Shown: in pieces, positions 12,872 to 27,000 of the stretch
How positions within the stretch are numbered: the first letter of the stretch is position 1
How the letters are laid out: every line of letters starts with the position of its first letter
NCBI GenBank assembly: GCA_036346205.1
Contig: JARFJB010000004.1
Span: forward strand, 442,501-506,500
Source of the DNA: Vesta saturnalis
Taxonomy: Eukaryota; Arthropoda; Insecta; Coleoptera; Lampyridae
Direction of reading: 5' to 3'
Length of the DNA stretch: 64,000 nucleotides
Position numbers and translations under genes: made by a program
Notes under the pieces: generated by a model
What the model saw: the letters and a program-made list of their open reading frames with translations, nothing else
What the model was told of the DNA's origin: nothing
Databases searched by the model: none

Positions 12872-14700
12872 AACGCTGATAGTTACATCAACTATTATGC
12901 GATCCTATTTTGCATGCAGATATATACCGGAATCGGTAATTTATTTATCATTTGTTTTTATGTTTTCCAGATTAAAATGGTAATGCTGTGTACGTATCTT
13001 TGTGTCATTTTATTTGCGAAAATTTAAATATTGATGGAGATTGAAATGTAAATTTATTGACGAAAACTAGTTTTTTACGCTTCCTAATGTTTTGTGCTTT
13101 TTTTAGTAGAGCATTTACCTTTGATTCTGGTGGTACGCATAATTAAAGGTATTTTTGGATTATTTTTTCGTTCAGGATCAAACTTCAGACTGTATCTTCC
13201 TTACATCAAGGCTAATTGTAGTCGAAAATTCAGCTATGTCCGGTAATTGATAACCATCAAACTTGGATTTATCCATAAGCGTCATATTTTAACTCACTGA
13301 TACAAACTTATAAAGAATATACCATGACCAACCAAGTGGAATGGAGCATAGTGGCGATAGCACCGAATTTTTGTCTTACTATACGAAAGTTAGTAGTTTT
13401 CCAGGTAATGACAAAAATTATTTTAGGTCTCAGAAAAAGTAGCTTTTTAGAGCTTACTTATTATCCTGCTAAATTTTTTAAACCTGAGTTATCTTCAAAA
13501 GCATTCAAAATTTTTAGAAAAAAACGTGTCTAAAGTTGTATGGATCTTAAGAAAAGGTTTCTATAACTCTGGTCCAAAGCTGACAGTTTTCTATAGATTC
13601 CTAAACGTTACTTTATGGACCATTTCTAAATTAGTCTTTTGGGGCTGATTTATTACCCTCAAAAATGAGTTACGTGTAAATAAAGATCTCTCCATTTTTT
13701 GCTTTAAAGTTAACAATTTTCAATCTGTTGGCAAACAGTATATTAAAGACTCCCCTTGAAGTTTGGAACTTATTTATTACCCAACTAAAATTTTTATAAA
13801 ATGTTTATTAAACATCTAATAGGAGTAGTAATTGTAAACTTGCAAAGTGTAACAATGTGCCACTTGGTTGATTAAAATGTGTTATATGTGGTTTTTTGAT
13901 ATATCTAGGATGCATGAAATATTTAAAGAACGTGATAATGCTAAACGATACTACGATAAATGTTGTTCTAGTAGTATTGATAGTGAAGTACATGTGAATG
14001 ACAAGGAAGTTGCAATCAACAATTAAGAAAAGCGTTAATTTCTGGCATGTCTGTGGGCATCACGATAACTGCAGTCCCGTTTGCACCCAAATACGAGTGT
14101 AGAACAAATTCAAAACCATTTAAAATTAACGTATTAAATACGGATGTTCAAAAGTTAAATCCTAAATATCCAGTCGTAAAGTAGTTGTTACCAATCCTTT
14201 AGATTACAATTAAATGTCTAATAGTACGAGAATAATTGAAATGAATAATAAGCTTGAGATTTATGCGAAATCCAATTTAAATTTAAAACGTACGATTGTA
14301 GAATCAAAGTAACCCATTAAGATACCCAAATCTCTTGTAACAAGATTGATGCGATACCATTATTTTTAGTTAATTTTTCAGATTACAAGTTAGCTAGTTA
14401 TCATAATAGAACGAAATATTCACACGATAACGATATTTCGGACCATTCTTTTCAACAGATTAGATTTCTTTCAGATTATATTATACAGGATGTCTTGCAA
14501 CAAAGGCAGATGTTAAAAACATTGCCCTCTTTAAAAACTATTTATACGAAGAAACTTGGTCCGATGCATACAATTGCTCAAAAAGTGTTGATCAAAAGTT
14601 TACAGTTTTTCACAATATTTTTAAATACTACTTTAATCTATGTTTTGACAAGGTTTCGTAACCTAGGAGAGATAACAATTCAAATAAATGTAGAACAAGC
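12872..14700. other. No gene recognised
   Basis: AT-rich. Between 13350 and 13800 loosely repeated phrases (TTATTACCC, CTTATTTATTACCC, AGTTTTC) suggest an old diverged dispersed repeat. A minus-strand open stretch ending near 13180 (start near 13286) is 34 codons only and not identifiable. Confidence 0.4.
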
Positions 14701-15910
14701 ATGAAAATGTAAAATTTCACCATCACTATACATGTTTAAAATATTTATCTTTTTCGGTTTTTATGGTGTATTTTTGTATTGAAGTTTACAGTTATCTTCG
14801 TAAGTAGTAATACTATCTTTCAAAATTGTTTAAGATGTGGCAACAATTTTGTGAAATTTAGAAAATGGAAAACGCAAACATAAGCCTGCTATTAACATAA
14901 CAGTCTGAAAAACGTATAAAACTGTGGAATACAATTGAAGTAAAAAATAACTAGATCATTAATAAATTAAGTATTATTAAACTGCCTTGAAGATGACAAA
15001 TCAAAAAATCCTCTAACTCTCGAATGCTAACGGTGAAAAATGTCATAACCAAAGACCAAATTTAACAAAATTTAATTAAGTAACGATGTAGGCCCAAAGT
15101 TGTGAAATACTTTAATTTGAAATTGTTAAAAGCATTTATAAATAGAAAATTGACATCAGTTAAATTAATTTAGTAAAATTTAATAAAGAAACAGTTTTGT
15201 TAATAAATGAATGTGTTATTTAACAGTGGACATACAATGTAGCACGTTTCATATAATTTTTTATTTTAATTTTAGTTTCAACTACATATGTTAAATTATA
15301 GTGCTGTGGTAACTGAACATACAATTGGTAAAGCATTTATTTGAAGGTCTAGGAAACAACACAACAAAAAAGCCGAGACACACCAATTGCTAAAATAAAA
15401 CTAAGATGTACTATTGTGACCTTTTTTAATTATAAGGCGCCAAACCTATTTAAACGGAGATTTTCTTCTTGTCTATTGCAAATTATTAGAGTATATCTCA
15501 ATAGCTTCACGTTGTAAACGAACATAATAATGAGTTTGTCTTGACAATATTTCCATATTATCAAATTGAATGTCATAATTTAAATTATTTAAGGCATGGG
15601 CAGCCACCGCAGACTTTTCTGATTGACCTAAACTACAAAATCTCGTGTATCCTTTACATCTTGTATCAAATCTACGTTCTGTGGTTCCAATGTATACTTT
15701 TCCACATGAACAAGATAACATATACACTCCGAAATATGATAATGGGTTTGAAACATCTTCTATCTGTTATATTAGTTATAAAAGGAAGAAGAACAGTTCC
15801 AAAACTAAGAACTGGTTTTTTATTAGGGTTATGTCTAGAAGTTGTAATAACGTTGTTCATATTACTAAGCGAATATCCATTAGCTTGTAAGGATTCTGTA
15901 GGTGGCGGAT
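14701..15910 (-). pseudogene. Penelope-like retroelement 3' fragment, copy 2
   Basis: On the minus strand, 15900-15780 reads an RT tail segment (LQANGYSLSNM and FGTVLLPFITNITD). A deletion joins it to a complete GIY-YIG core at about 15745-15473: GVYMLSCSCGKVYIGTTERR, then EKSAVAAH and QREAIEIY. The GVY...YIG pair and downstream Arg are the nuclease signature. The domain itself (84 codons from 15727) is uninterrupted, but the upstream RT is deleted and frame-shifted. The 3' untranslated part to 14701 matches copy 1 at 5517-5990. Confidence 0.8.
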
Positions 15911-17504
15911 CGCGAAAATTTTATTATTATAATTAACGTTTGTCCAATTGCCATTGATAGAAAAGATAATTATTGGATTTTTAATGTCTTGATAATACGT
16001 CGTAATTTGCTAATGTTTTCAAAATACTTTATTTAGATATTTTATGTAAGGAATGTGAAATTGTTTGTAAGTGATATCTGTCTGGGGTTGTAAAATGCAT
16101 GTTGGGAGGTGAGTGGCAGGTGCACGCTTTAAAATGTTTTACTGTAAGAGCGTAACGAATGATTGGAATTTCTTATTCGCGCTCTTGATGTAACAATATC
16201 ATTGATCTAATTATTAATTGTGGCGGTACAGACCGAGATCAAAAGATATCTTTGTTACTTGGAAACTCGACAGAGAAATGTAGGGCTTGTTACGAACGAA
16301 TGGATATTTTTAAAATAAAGATGTGCAATAATTAATATGAAACTGTTCTAACGGAAATTAATGTTTATTGTTTTTTTTTTATTACCTTTGAAAAACACGG
16401 GTGGTTTTTCGGGAGCAGATACAGTTGGTTTTGAAATAGTTGGAGTGCTAATCGAGCCAGACCGATTTTTGAGTTAATTAAATACCTTCATTGTTTGCCT
16501 TTAAACTAATTCTTGCGAGTACATTTTTCTTTTGCATTCGCCAACACTAAGTTGTCTTTTATTTCGCGGTTAAACAGCGTATGTTAACGCTTTGTGTCTG
16601 TTATCAATTAAGGGAACATCTATTCTAGCCTAAGTATATATTATTATATATAACTGAAAGCTCGCAGCCGATCATTTTACTAGCCCATGTAACGTATTAA
16701 AGAATAAAACATTGCCTTGCAAAGGTATCTTATTCGTGCTGGGACTCAATAAGCTGAAATATGCTAAAATAAAAGGCAGTACAGGGCCCTCTCACTCTGG
16801 TATTTGTGCGATTTAGCATTCTTCGTTATTGTTTATATTTATATTTGGGTAGAGGTAGGCTGATGAACGGGTATATGATACCGCTTTGGTTACTAATTGT
16901 AAAAGGCAATTACCAAGCATGTACACACTCCCGAGATCAGATAACCATTCAACACCTCGAATTTTTATTTCTATTGTTTTATTTGTTGTATAGATGAATG
17001 TGTAACCTGAAAGAGAGGATCACTGTATTTTTCTAACGCACTCAAACTTATATATCGGTCACGATGTTCGTGATTTATTTATAACTTACCCTTGTAAGGC
17101 TTTGTTTTAATGAGTTCCTTTTGTCAGTTTGTTAAGTAGAATTATTTGCTTGCGAGCTGATTTCTCTTTGCATTTGCTTTATTGTAATTTCATTTATGGA
17201 TATTTGTGCTTTGGTGGTCACTAAACAATCGAGTACATGTAAATTTCTTGCCTATTTTTTTTAATCCTCGCCTTTACCTTATTATCACCAGATAAAACCG
17301 GAAATTACTCCAATATTTTTAATTCAAAAGAAGAAAATATCACCCTACTTCAGAATAACAACCATTAAATAACAAACATTATTGTTTATTTGTATTTGAA
17401 TTTAATTAATATTAATATGAAAATCTTGAGCTTATTTTAATAAGTTATCTATATATTCAATGTGAAAATATTTAAAATGCGCGGTATTGCGAGTGCATTA
17501 ATGT
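15911..17504. other. No gene recognised
   Basis: No coding, RNA or repeat feature that I can support. Slightly less AT-rich patches near 16100-16500 remain unexplained. Confidence 0.4.
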
Positions 17505-18921
17505 GTTGGGAAGGAATGGCGCTGCTATAATAATAATAATGTTCAGTTTTTAAGTCAGTCGCTGACAGTGAGCGAACACGTGCAGTCGCATACAGTGAGC
17601 GATTACAAACAGTCGCGATAAGTAATCTAACATAAAGGATCGCATAAAAAATAAGCGATCAGAATTCGTCTAAGCGACATTGTATAATCACGCATAAATT
17701 GTTAAAATTGCAAATAAGAATTAATTATCGGTGATAGGGAAGAAATAGAAAATTACCTTCTATATTAAAAAAATGAAAAGTGCAAAAAATGGCAATTTGG
17801 GTGTAATAGGAAGATTTCGTAACAGCTTAAAATAGGGACTTAAGTGCTCATTGAAGGTGCTCCAAGTTGATGGTTTAATAGCGAGTGATAAATGTACAAT
17901 AAGACAATCGACCCCATGTATAGATCGGTACATAAAGTATAATAACCAAAACACATTGACAAAGAAATGATAAAGAAAGTATGGCTTTCCGTAGTGCCCT
18001 TGCAGTTTGTTGCGTACGCCGTTTGTGATTAAATTTGAACAATTATGTAAAAACTGTATAGTGGGAACATATGGAACAACTATCTACTATAATCATGAAT
18101 TGATGAACGAAAATTAGAAGCGTATTTAGCTACTCAACAGTATCAGGAAGGATAAGGGACAACAATAGAGAAGCGGTCCCAGGGTGCCAGCAGGTGACAT
18201 CATCGGAAGAGCAGGCTCTAACCTCTCTGAAGCCCCTTATCAGCAGAGAAAGAAACGCCAGCATTACATCATCAGTTGCAACGAAAATAAGTAAGAACCT
18301 TTTTTGTTTGTGTTAATAAATAAAACTTTTTTGTCTTTGATTTCAAGAAACTTTAAATTTGACTGTCACAATTCACAATTGTTTAATTCTGATAAAGATT
18401 TTATTTATTATATGTTAGTTTTAAGAAGGTTATCTTATATTATAGGTTTGATTTTTATACAAATAGTTGTAAACAACGCGTTGATGCATTTTTGTTCAGA
18501 TTTGGAATTTAATTAAATGAGTATAACGTTTGATTTACTTTTATTGCTAAAAATGATTAATATCACAAGCTTACACAATTATTAAATATATAAATGCAGA
18601 AAGAAGTTAACTGAATAGGAATTCAGACAAATATATAAATCGAAATGAATATAATTTTGGGCAATGATAACAGAAATCGTTTCTTTATCTTAACTTGAGT
18701 TAGCCGTTGCAACGAATTAAGAAAGGTGTTAGTAAACATAAAGCTTAAAATTTATTTACGCAAACCGAGATTAATTAGGAAGCAAAGTAAAAATTAACTA
18801 GTCATTGCAATTTTCTTCAATAATGTTGATGTAATAAAAAAGTTTAAAAGAACTTAAATCTTATTTTTTGGAGCGGGTTAAACAAACAAAAGTAGTACCT
18901 AAGGGTACTACGCCCGTTGCA
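17505..18921 (+). repeat. 5' LTR of a Gypsy-type retrotransposon
   Basis: Runs from about TGTTGGGAAGG (approximate start) to ...CCCGTTGCA at 18921. Segments such as GGCTTTCCGTAGT, AGCGGTCCCAGGGTG and GGTGACATCATCGGAAGAG recur in the 3' copy at 21.5-23.3 kb. The start is approximate because the 3' copy is badly eroded there. Confidence 0.6.
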
Positions 18922-18924
18922 AAT

Positions 18925-18943
18925 TGGCGCCAAACGTGGTGGG
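18925..18943 (+). promoter_or_regulatory. Primer binding site
   Basis: TGGCGCCAAACGTGG starts three bases after the LTR end. A TGG start (pairing with tRNA CCA) and this GCGCC core are typical of insect Gypsy-type elements. It fixes the LTR boundary. The primer tRNA was not determined. Confidence 0.6.
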
Positions 18944-19238
18944 CACGATCGATTGACTCATAAAGAGATAAAGAAGCCTGATAAATTGTTATGATAAATG
19001 AAAATTTAATTAATTACCAGTGGCTTAACAAAGATTAGGAATTAAAAAAATTTTTTTGATTGATTTAGTTTTATATTCAAAAAAAGCTATTAACAATTAC
19101 CAGTGGCGTAGTTGAATTTTTATTTTTATTTCATATAGGAAGTTACAAAGGTAGGTTTATTTTTGTTGTTTTATAGAATTAAGATCAGGTTTTAGAAAGC
19201 CTGGTAGGAACATATCGGAAATAATTAAAACAAAGAAG

Positions 19239-20700
19239 ATGGCAAACACAAAGGAAAGTGAAGATTTTATATTCAGCCAAGAATCACAAGATACATTAAT
19301 AGAGGGAGTAGCAGTCTAACAAAAAACTGAAGAATCCATGATGATGAACATGATGAATAGGCTATTAGCCGAAATGGTAGAGAGCAAAAAGAGAATGGAA
19401 GAAGGGCAAAAGAAAATGGAATAAGGACAAAATGAAATGGAAGAAGGACAAAAGAAAATGGAAGAAGGACAAAAGAAAATGGGAACCAAACAAGAGAAGA
19501 TAGAAAAGGGTCAAGAGAAAATAGAAAAAATAGAAGCAAATCTAAAAGTTAGCCAAGAAGAATTAAGAGTAATTTTCAAGGAAGAAATGAGACATCAAGT
19601 AGAACGTATGGAAGAAAATTTAAGACAAAGCAACAAGGAAATAATCAAGAAGAAGAAATCAAGAAACAAAAAGACTACACCGATTAGCAACTGTACATAC
19701 ACAATATAAAAGTGATACAAATTGAAGAAAAAAATGAGTACGCTAGAGCTCAAATAGGCCGCTCAATAGGCGAGATAGGATGTGAAATCGAAGAAACCGA
19801 AGAAAAAGTACTAGAATTCGAACAAAAAATTACCAAAAATGAAGAAGCTATAATCACTTTGGAAGACAAAATATACGAAAAAGAGCAAACTGGAGGAAAA
19901 GAAAAGACAACAGTAGTATACAGATCAGAACACTGGGCTCCACAATGACCAAAAAAGTTTGCTGGAAATGTAACGACCATCCACCAAATGAATTTTGTAG
20001 AGGCATCAGAAAACTACTTAAACTAAGCGGAAACAAGTAAAGCAGGAAAAATAATAGCGGCAATGGATTTATTAGGAGCAACGCCAAAGCATTGGCAGAA
20101 TTACATCGTTTTGATTGAACAGATTTTGCTCATTTTCAAGAAGATTTTATTAAACAATTATAATAATCAGTACAAAAAAAAAATTAAATTGAGATTAGCA
20201 ACACCAAGATTATATAACCCAAGACAAGGAAAATATGTAGACCACGTTTGGTTTTGGGTTAGCAAGACGATATATTTACAACCAGCAATTGAAGAGGAAC
20301 ATCTGGTTGAAACATTAGTCAGACATTTTCCCAGAGATGTGGAGAATATTTTAATTGGATCTCGAGCAAAAACCGTAGATCAACTAACAAGTATTTTGGA
20401 ACCAATACAATCGGCAAATTACGAAGATATATCTACAAGATTTTACAACCGTATGAACGATTATATCGAGAAAATACCAGACCCAGCAGCCATAGGCCAG
20501 ATAATAGAAGAAACGTGAACTTCGCGAACTAACACAGAGGTAGAGGGGGGTCCGGAAGAAGAGTGGCTATTATGACGACTAGGAGAGAGTCACCACCACT
20601 AAGACGAGAAGAAAATAGAAGGAAAAGAGACAGCGAACATTCCGAAGAGGAGAGGAGAGAGAGATCGCCGTCACCCACGCCATCGGAAAACTAAGTGAGT
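19239..20700 (+). pseudogene. Decayed gag of a Gypsy-type LTR retrotransposon
   Basis: Starts at ATG 19239 (MANTKESEDF) about 315 bases after the primer site. A Lys/Glu/Met-rich coiled-coil region with four tandem copies of the heptad-like GQKKMEE unit lies at about 19390-19480, and a further charged region follows to 19940. The capsid-like segment is about 20180-20518 (motifs WVSKTIYLQPAI and LVRHFPRDVENIL). Stops near 19318 and 19421 and later frame changes make it non-functional. No zinc knuckle was found. The repeated heptad is a possible replication-slippage expansion. Confidence 0.65.
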
Positions 20701-20912
20701 CGAGTCGAGATGCTCCACAATGGCCTCGCAAGTGACTTATGAAGAGGAGCAAATCCAACTACTCAATTTTGTAAAGGTATATTACCAGAACAGCCGACAA
20801 CAACCGTTAAATATTCTAAATTAGAAGACCAATACAATGAAGAAGGAGAAAATGGCCAAATAGAATCACAGTGAAGAAATAGAGGATCACGAGGAAGATT
20901 CAACCGGGGATT

Positions 20913-21445
20913 ATGAAGAGGAAGAAGCAACCTACCTTATTTTTGAAAGGAGAGTTGGAGGGGGTCAGCCAACATATACTAATCGATACCGCAAGTCAAA
21001 TAAACATTATTTCGGAAAATGTATATATTCAATTAAAAGAAAAAAATCCAGAATTGGTACCATTAACGGAAGAAGGAATGACTATACGAGGAGTGGCGGA
21101 AAAGGTCAGCAAATTAACCCATAGCGTGACACTAGATATGACGCTAGGAAGAAGTAAACAATATTTTTCTTCCTTCGTAGCCAAGAAATTAGAACCAGAA
21201 GTCATATTTGGAATGAATTAGATGTGCCACAAATTAGCTGAAGTGAATGTAGACGAAAAGAAATAACTTTTAAGGAAAGGGTAAAGGACTATAGAGTCAA
21301 ATTCATAGAAGAACTAATGACCCGGATAGCGGCGACATATAAGGTGTACAACAGGAAAAGTAAAACTCGCGAAAAAGAAGACATAAACGAAGAATTCCTT
21401 AGTGAAGATGAGGATAGTTTTATGAAGAACCAGATAAATACTTAA
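20913..21445 (+). pseudogene. Retroviral-type aspartic protease, remainder of pol deleted
   Basis: The ORF contains ILIDTASQINIIS, in which D-T-A-S replaces the usual D-[ST]-G, and a C-terminal VIFGMN resembling the family's second conserved motif. Coding-like sequence continues with frame change to about 21445 (NEEFLSEDEDS). No reverse transcriptase, RNase H or integrase follows, so about 3 kb of pol is missing and this copy could only move in trans. Confidence 0.65.
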
Positions 21446-21539
21446 GATTAATAAGATTATCATTAATATTTTCAGTAAAAAGTGACTTAATTTTATTTTA
21501 CATGAATGCAATTTAATATTAGTGATAGCTATGTTTATT

Positions 21540-23275
21540 TTAATAATGTTATTAATTCAAATAAAAATATTAAAAAGGGTTTGAGAAATCAAAATTTTGG
21601 TAAGATTACACTGTTAATATTATATTATTTTTATCAATGGTTAAAGAAAAGGCATGGTATATGTAAAATGATAGTAATAAATTAAAGGATGATAATAAAT
21701 GAGCATTAGAATTCTATCTAACACAGTGTATCATATCCTCAAGTGTAAAAGTACAAATAGATTTAAAATTAGCGGTGATTGGCAGAAGAATAGTTCCTCT
21801 ATTAAAATAGATAAAAGTGAAATGGCAATTGACGCTGTAATAAAATGATAGTAATCAGTTTTATCAATCGTTTAAAGTGCTCATTGAAAATGGTCAGTTT
21901 ATGGTTTAATAAAGTGGTAAGTATAAAACAATCGACTCAATTGATAGATCGGAATAAAGTGTAATCGCAAAACACATTGACAGAAAGTATGGCTTTCCGT
22001 AGTCAGCTGCAGTTTGTTAGTCACGTCCTTAAGTGATTAAATTTGAACAAATGAAGTTAATAACGGTATGGGAACAATCGAACAATTATTTCTATAATTA
22101 ATTAATGAAATGAAAATTAGAAGCGTATTTGTAATAAAAGTATCAGAAAAGATGAAGGACAACAATGGGAAGCGGTCCCAGGGTGTCACAGGTGACATCA
22201 TCGGAAGAGGCCAACTTTTGTGTTTGATTTCAATGTACATTTAATGACAATCCTCAATTATAGATCGGTATATAAAGTGTAATACAAAACATCATTGACT
22301 ATAAAAAGTTGTGTTTCCGTAGAAATGCTTGATTTGTTGTATCGCCGTTTGTGTATTAAATTTGAAATAATAAAATAGTCGTAACATCGAATTCATTTAC
22401 TATAAATGTTAATTGAGTTTCTTTGTAATAAATAATTGAAGTCGTTATTTAATACTCTTATACAGTTATCATGAATAAGATGCAAGGACAACAATCGAGA
22501 AGCAGTCCGTTGATGTGTCAGCAGTGATCTATCATCGGAAAAGAGCACAGTACTAATTTGTGTTTGATTTACTCGTTAATAACTTTACATTTAATAAACT
22601 GTTCACAATTAAACGAACAATTTTTAATTGGTCATGATAACAGATTGTTATATTGTTATTACTGTTCTAGTTTTAAGATAAGTTTATCTTATAAGTTTTC
22701 GTTCAATGAATTTTATAATTAATATATAAAAACTGCTTGGCATTTTTTCAGATTTGAATTTAATTAAATCGATGTATAACTTTATTACTATTAATTCAAC
22801 AAATTATTTAATATCTGTTACAAATTGATTGAATATATAAATGTTAAGGAAGTTCAACTTATATTAGTTTGATTTTCAGTAAAATAATATAAACGAAATG
22901 TTATCATTTTCGTTCAATTTGATTAATTAAATAACGTTTTTTACTTTATTAGATTACGTTATAACAAGTTAAATGAAATTAAATAAAGGCAAGTCAACTA
23001 ATAGAATTAGATAATAAATAAATCGAAATGAATTAATTGCAAGATAACGAAATCTTTCTTTATCTTAACTTGATATTCATTAATAAGTTAGTAAACTAAA
23101 GCTAAATTAGTTTCAATAATTAATTGAAATAAAAATTATATCATTACTATGTTTATAATTAACATTTTCTATAAACATAAATACATCGATAAGATTTTCA
23201 ATAATTTTATATAAAAAAGTTTAAAAGAACTTAAATTTTATTCTTTTGGGCGGGTTAAACAAATAAAATTAGTAT
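21540..23275 (+). repeat. Degenerate 3' LTR with internal partial duplication
   Basis: Similar to the 5' LTR from about 21540 to 22210. An LTR segment beginning GATCGGTATATAAAGTG at 22262 then repeats LTR positions already passed and runs to GGGCGGGTTAAACAAATAAAA at about 23270. Nearly every match carries 1-3 base deletions relative to the 5' LTR. The final 25 bases of the 5' LTR are absent. The start is approximate. Confidence 0.55.
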
Positions 23276-24026
23276 GGCCCTATTTATTGTATTATTTAAT
23301 TATGATAAAATTAATGCCTTAAATATTGTTAACATAAAATGCTCCGACATTGGTTAAATTTCCCATGTTAAGAATCCCGTGACCCAGTTCGAAGACACAT
23401 CTCATGTTCTAATGCCATTGTTCGTATCATTGACAGTGACAAATAACCATTAATCCCACAGCTTTAGTCATTTATTCACATCTGATTAAACTTTCACTTT
23501 AATTATATTCTAATTACATGATTACGTAAACGAGAGAACCAAAAACAGTTTTCTTTGTCCTATTAGGGTATACGTTTTTGTCACTACTTTTATCACGCTG
23601 TTTTCATTGGAAATAACACCGATAGTACACCTCATAATGCATTTCCCTCTTCATCCAATTTTATTTTATTTGCTGCAGCACTATAATGCTTTTTTTCCAA
23701 GTTTTTTATTCCCATTTTCAAGAAACTATGGTATCCTACTGTAGCTCCAGATGGTAGTGCGGTTGGATATTCTTAAGAAAAACTCCCAAAATCAGCAGGT
23801 TTCCTTAAAACGTAAAATGAATGGTATTATAAACGTTTGGAAATATGTATTTAAAAGTTAAATTATAAGCTAAACGTTTATATTAATCAGAGTGCTAAAT
23901 TGCAGTCACATTTTCAGTTATGCAGTTTTAGAATTATTTTAGCAAATATATTGCGTGATATAATTTTTATTTTGGTTTATGTAATCTCTTAGAAAATTTA
24001 TAGTTTCGGATTCATTTCACCTAATT
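23276..24026. other. No gene recognised
   Basis: AT-rich spacer between the LTR element and the duplicated flank; nothing supportable. Confidence 0.4.
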
Positions 24027-27000
24027 GGAAAGTATTATGGTGAGTCGATTTAGAAGTTGTGATGTATTTACACGTTTTGAGACCCCCTGGGCATGATAAA
24101 ATGATTTTCCAGTATACGTATGTGCGTGTGCGTGTGAGTATGCACGGCGCGTGCGCATGTGAGTGTGTGTACGTGTGCGAATGTGTATGCCTGGGCATGC
24201 CTGAGTATATGTGATGTGTGACGGGTGTCGGCGTGATTGTGCGTGGGAGTGCATATAGTTACAAAGTTGAGGTTTTGGAGTATTTGGAAGCATAAATAAA
24301 AAGTTTTCATAAAAATTACTGGTTCGCACGGTGCATTTTACTTTTTTCAAATTTTCACAAAAACTGGTCCAACGATTTTCGTTAGTCAGAATTTTGAAAT
24401 ACGATTAGAAACTTTATGAAATGGCTATTTGTATTACATCATGGAAGTGTGACAAGAATTCTTTTATTGAATTTTCGACGTGTATATGCTTATAAACATT
24501 AGCATCAGTGCATACTAAGATAAACATTTTATGTCAAATTAGCTATTACTTATTAGCTTTACGTGAAAAAGTACGTTCTGATTTTAGAGTATTTAAACTC
24601 TTAAAGACCGGACTTATTTTCAAGATACCTAGACCCAAGATTGTTGTACTAAGTATAGATCGTTATTGCGCTTAAAATTTTGAAGACCAATTTTTTAAAT
24701 AATTTTGTAATGTGGTTCATTTTAGTCTGTTGTGGAATTATCAAATACTATTTCATATTTATCCTTTACAGATAACATATGGGTTTAATTTGGCTCGAAA
24801 TAGAGTACTGGATGTTAAGACAAAGTCGTGGGAAATACTGATCAGACTGATATTTGTTAAATTTAACTTAAAAACATGCTAGGCCACATTAGTAGAAGGC
24901 GGCACTATCCCCACCCTCATTTTTACGTCACAAGCCCGCCCTTTCACTTTTTTATATGCCCACGTGGGGGACCGAATTTTCCACCCTTATTTTCACTCGC
25001 TTACGTGTAGGACGTGTTTTTCACCCTTAATTTTTATGGTTTCTTTTCGAGGCCTTTCAACCCTAATTTTACACCCACGTGTGAGACCGTGTTTTCAACC
25101 CTTATTTTTTTTACATACCTCCGTGTGAGACCGTGTTTTCAACCCTAATTAAAGTTTTTGATTTTTAATGGCGTACGTGAAGGACCGTATTTATTACCCT
25201 TATTTTGAGATGGTGATCTTTTAATTATTTTTATTAATATAAGATGATGATCTTTAATTATTTTTATTAATTAATTATCCTAGGGGAAATTCTTAAGCTG
25301 ATAGCTTTAAGATGATGATCTTTAATTATTTTTATTAATTAATTATTTTTTAACCCTGGGAAATGATGTAAAAGATAGTTTATTTAATTTTGTGTTTTTA
25401 CTATTAACATTTATTAGAACTTGTTTTATCAGATATTGTTTAAAGAATTGATTAGATAATAATAATCACGTACACATTGACTGTATTTCCCCATTTTATT
25501 TTATTAGCGTATTTTTTACCAATGAGATTGTTATTACATTTATTTTAATGCCTATCTAGAGTTGTTTAACATAGAAATTTATTTATACACTGATTACATG
25601 TTAACACGTTTCGCCGAAATGCAATTGTATGCGTGCCCCAACATAATGGAACTTATAAGATGATCTTAAAGCTGTAACCTGGTAGATTACAAGCTTTTAT
25701 AATAATAATTAAAAAAAAATATTATTAGTTGATATGCCGTTTTATTTCAAGTAATTGTTTCAATATATATAAAATGTGTAAGTGGACCTGTATTATTTGT
25801 TGTAATATGTGTTATTACACTTTCTTTTTAATTACCGGTTGTAACCTTCTACTTACATAACTTCAACTTATACAGGAATTAATAACGACCTCCACTAGTT
25901 TATAACACAATCGCTATGTAGCGTGTTTTTTATTTACACCCGTACTTCTATAAACTATTAACGCTCCATTTTAATGGGGCGATCAACTATCTGAAAAAGG
26001 TTAAACTGTTAAAGTATACGATGAAGATCGTTTAAAGCAAACCTTGTATTATTCTTATATACGAATGCTATTTCAAAAATACTAGTATAATTAATATGAA
26101 GGTTTATAAATCTACATCCAGAACAAGGAAACAGTTTTAAACACAGAGAATTTATCTGTAAGGGGCAGACAATGCTATTACATAAGACGTTTTTACAAAA
26201 ACGTGGTTATTCCACATTGAGAAAATTGTTAGTCATGAGACACAAGTTGGTCTTGAAGTTAGCCTTGAAGTTAGCTAGTCATAGGTTTCGAAGTTTACCT
26301 TGAAGTTAGCCTTGCCAGCAACATTTGTAAAATATGTACACTTGAGTTTAAGCTGACGTATATTGGTTTATGTCTATTTTTTTTTACGATAATCGCACAC
26401 GGTCGAGGTGCGTGTCTGGGTAGTTGATTAGAAGCACATACCAGTCGAAAATACATTCTTCTTGTGGCTGGGGATCGATTTCATAGCATCTCAACACTTG
26501 TTACCGCATACATCTCTTGTGGATTTTTTATCCATGGGATTAATAGCTAACGTCAACTAAACGTCTTTAAAAATTTCTAATCTGAAAATAGAGTGACGTA
26601 ATCTATTTTATTTTGAAATTTCATAAAGCATCACCATCATCGAGATTTTGAGATACTATCATTTCAGTCGTCTTCACCTTGAACGATTATATTGTAACAA
26701 CCTATAAAAGTAGTTAATAATCCTGACAGTTTTATCAGACATTATTACATGGACATGAGGTTAGCCCTAAATTAAATGGTTTCAACGCTGCTACTTGGAA
26801 TGCTGTACACACTTAAAACCTTTAAGTCTGCTCGCCGAAGTTGTACCGTATTCACTTTCTTCAATTTTATCTGCACTAACTGTTTCGAGGCTGTAGTACG
26901 TTTTCTAATACATAAACAGAATCTTCAATACTGTGATACGTCGTAGCAGCAAAACACATTAGCTAGTTAGTTTCACCTCTATATTACTTTACATGCAGGC

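Noticed and set aside
13180..13290. Minus-strand exon starting MTLMDKSKFDGYQ
   Set aside because: 34 codons, weak donor-like GTAAGG, no family recognised.
23998..24350. His/Thr-rich ORFs repeated at 28507-28874
   Set aside because: Come from a GTGTGCG-type simple repeat in duplicated flank DNA; no start or splice context.
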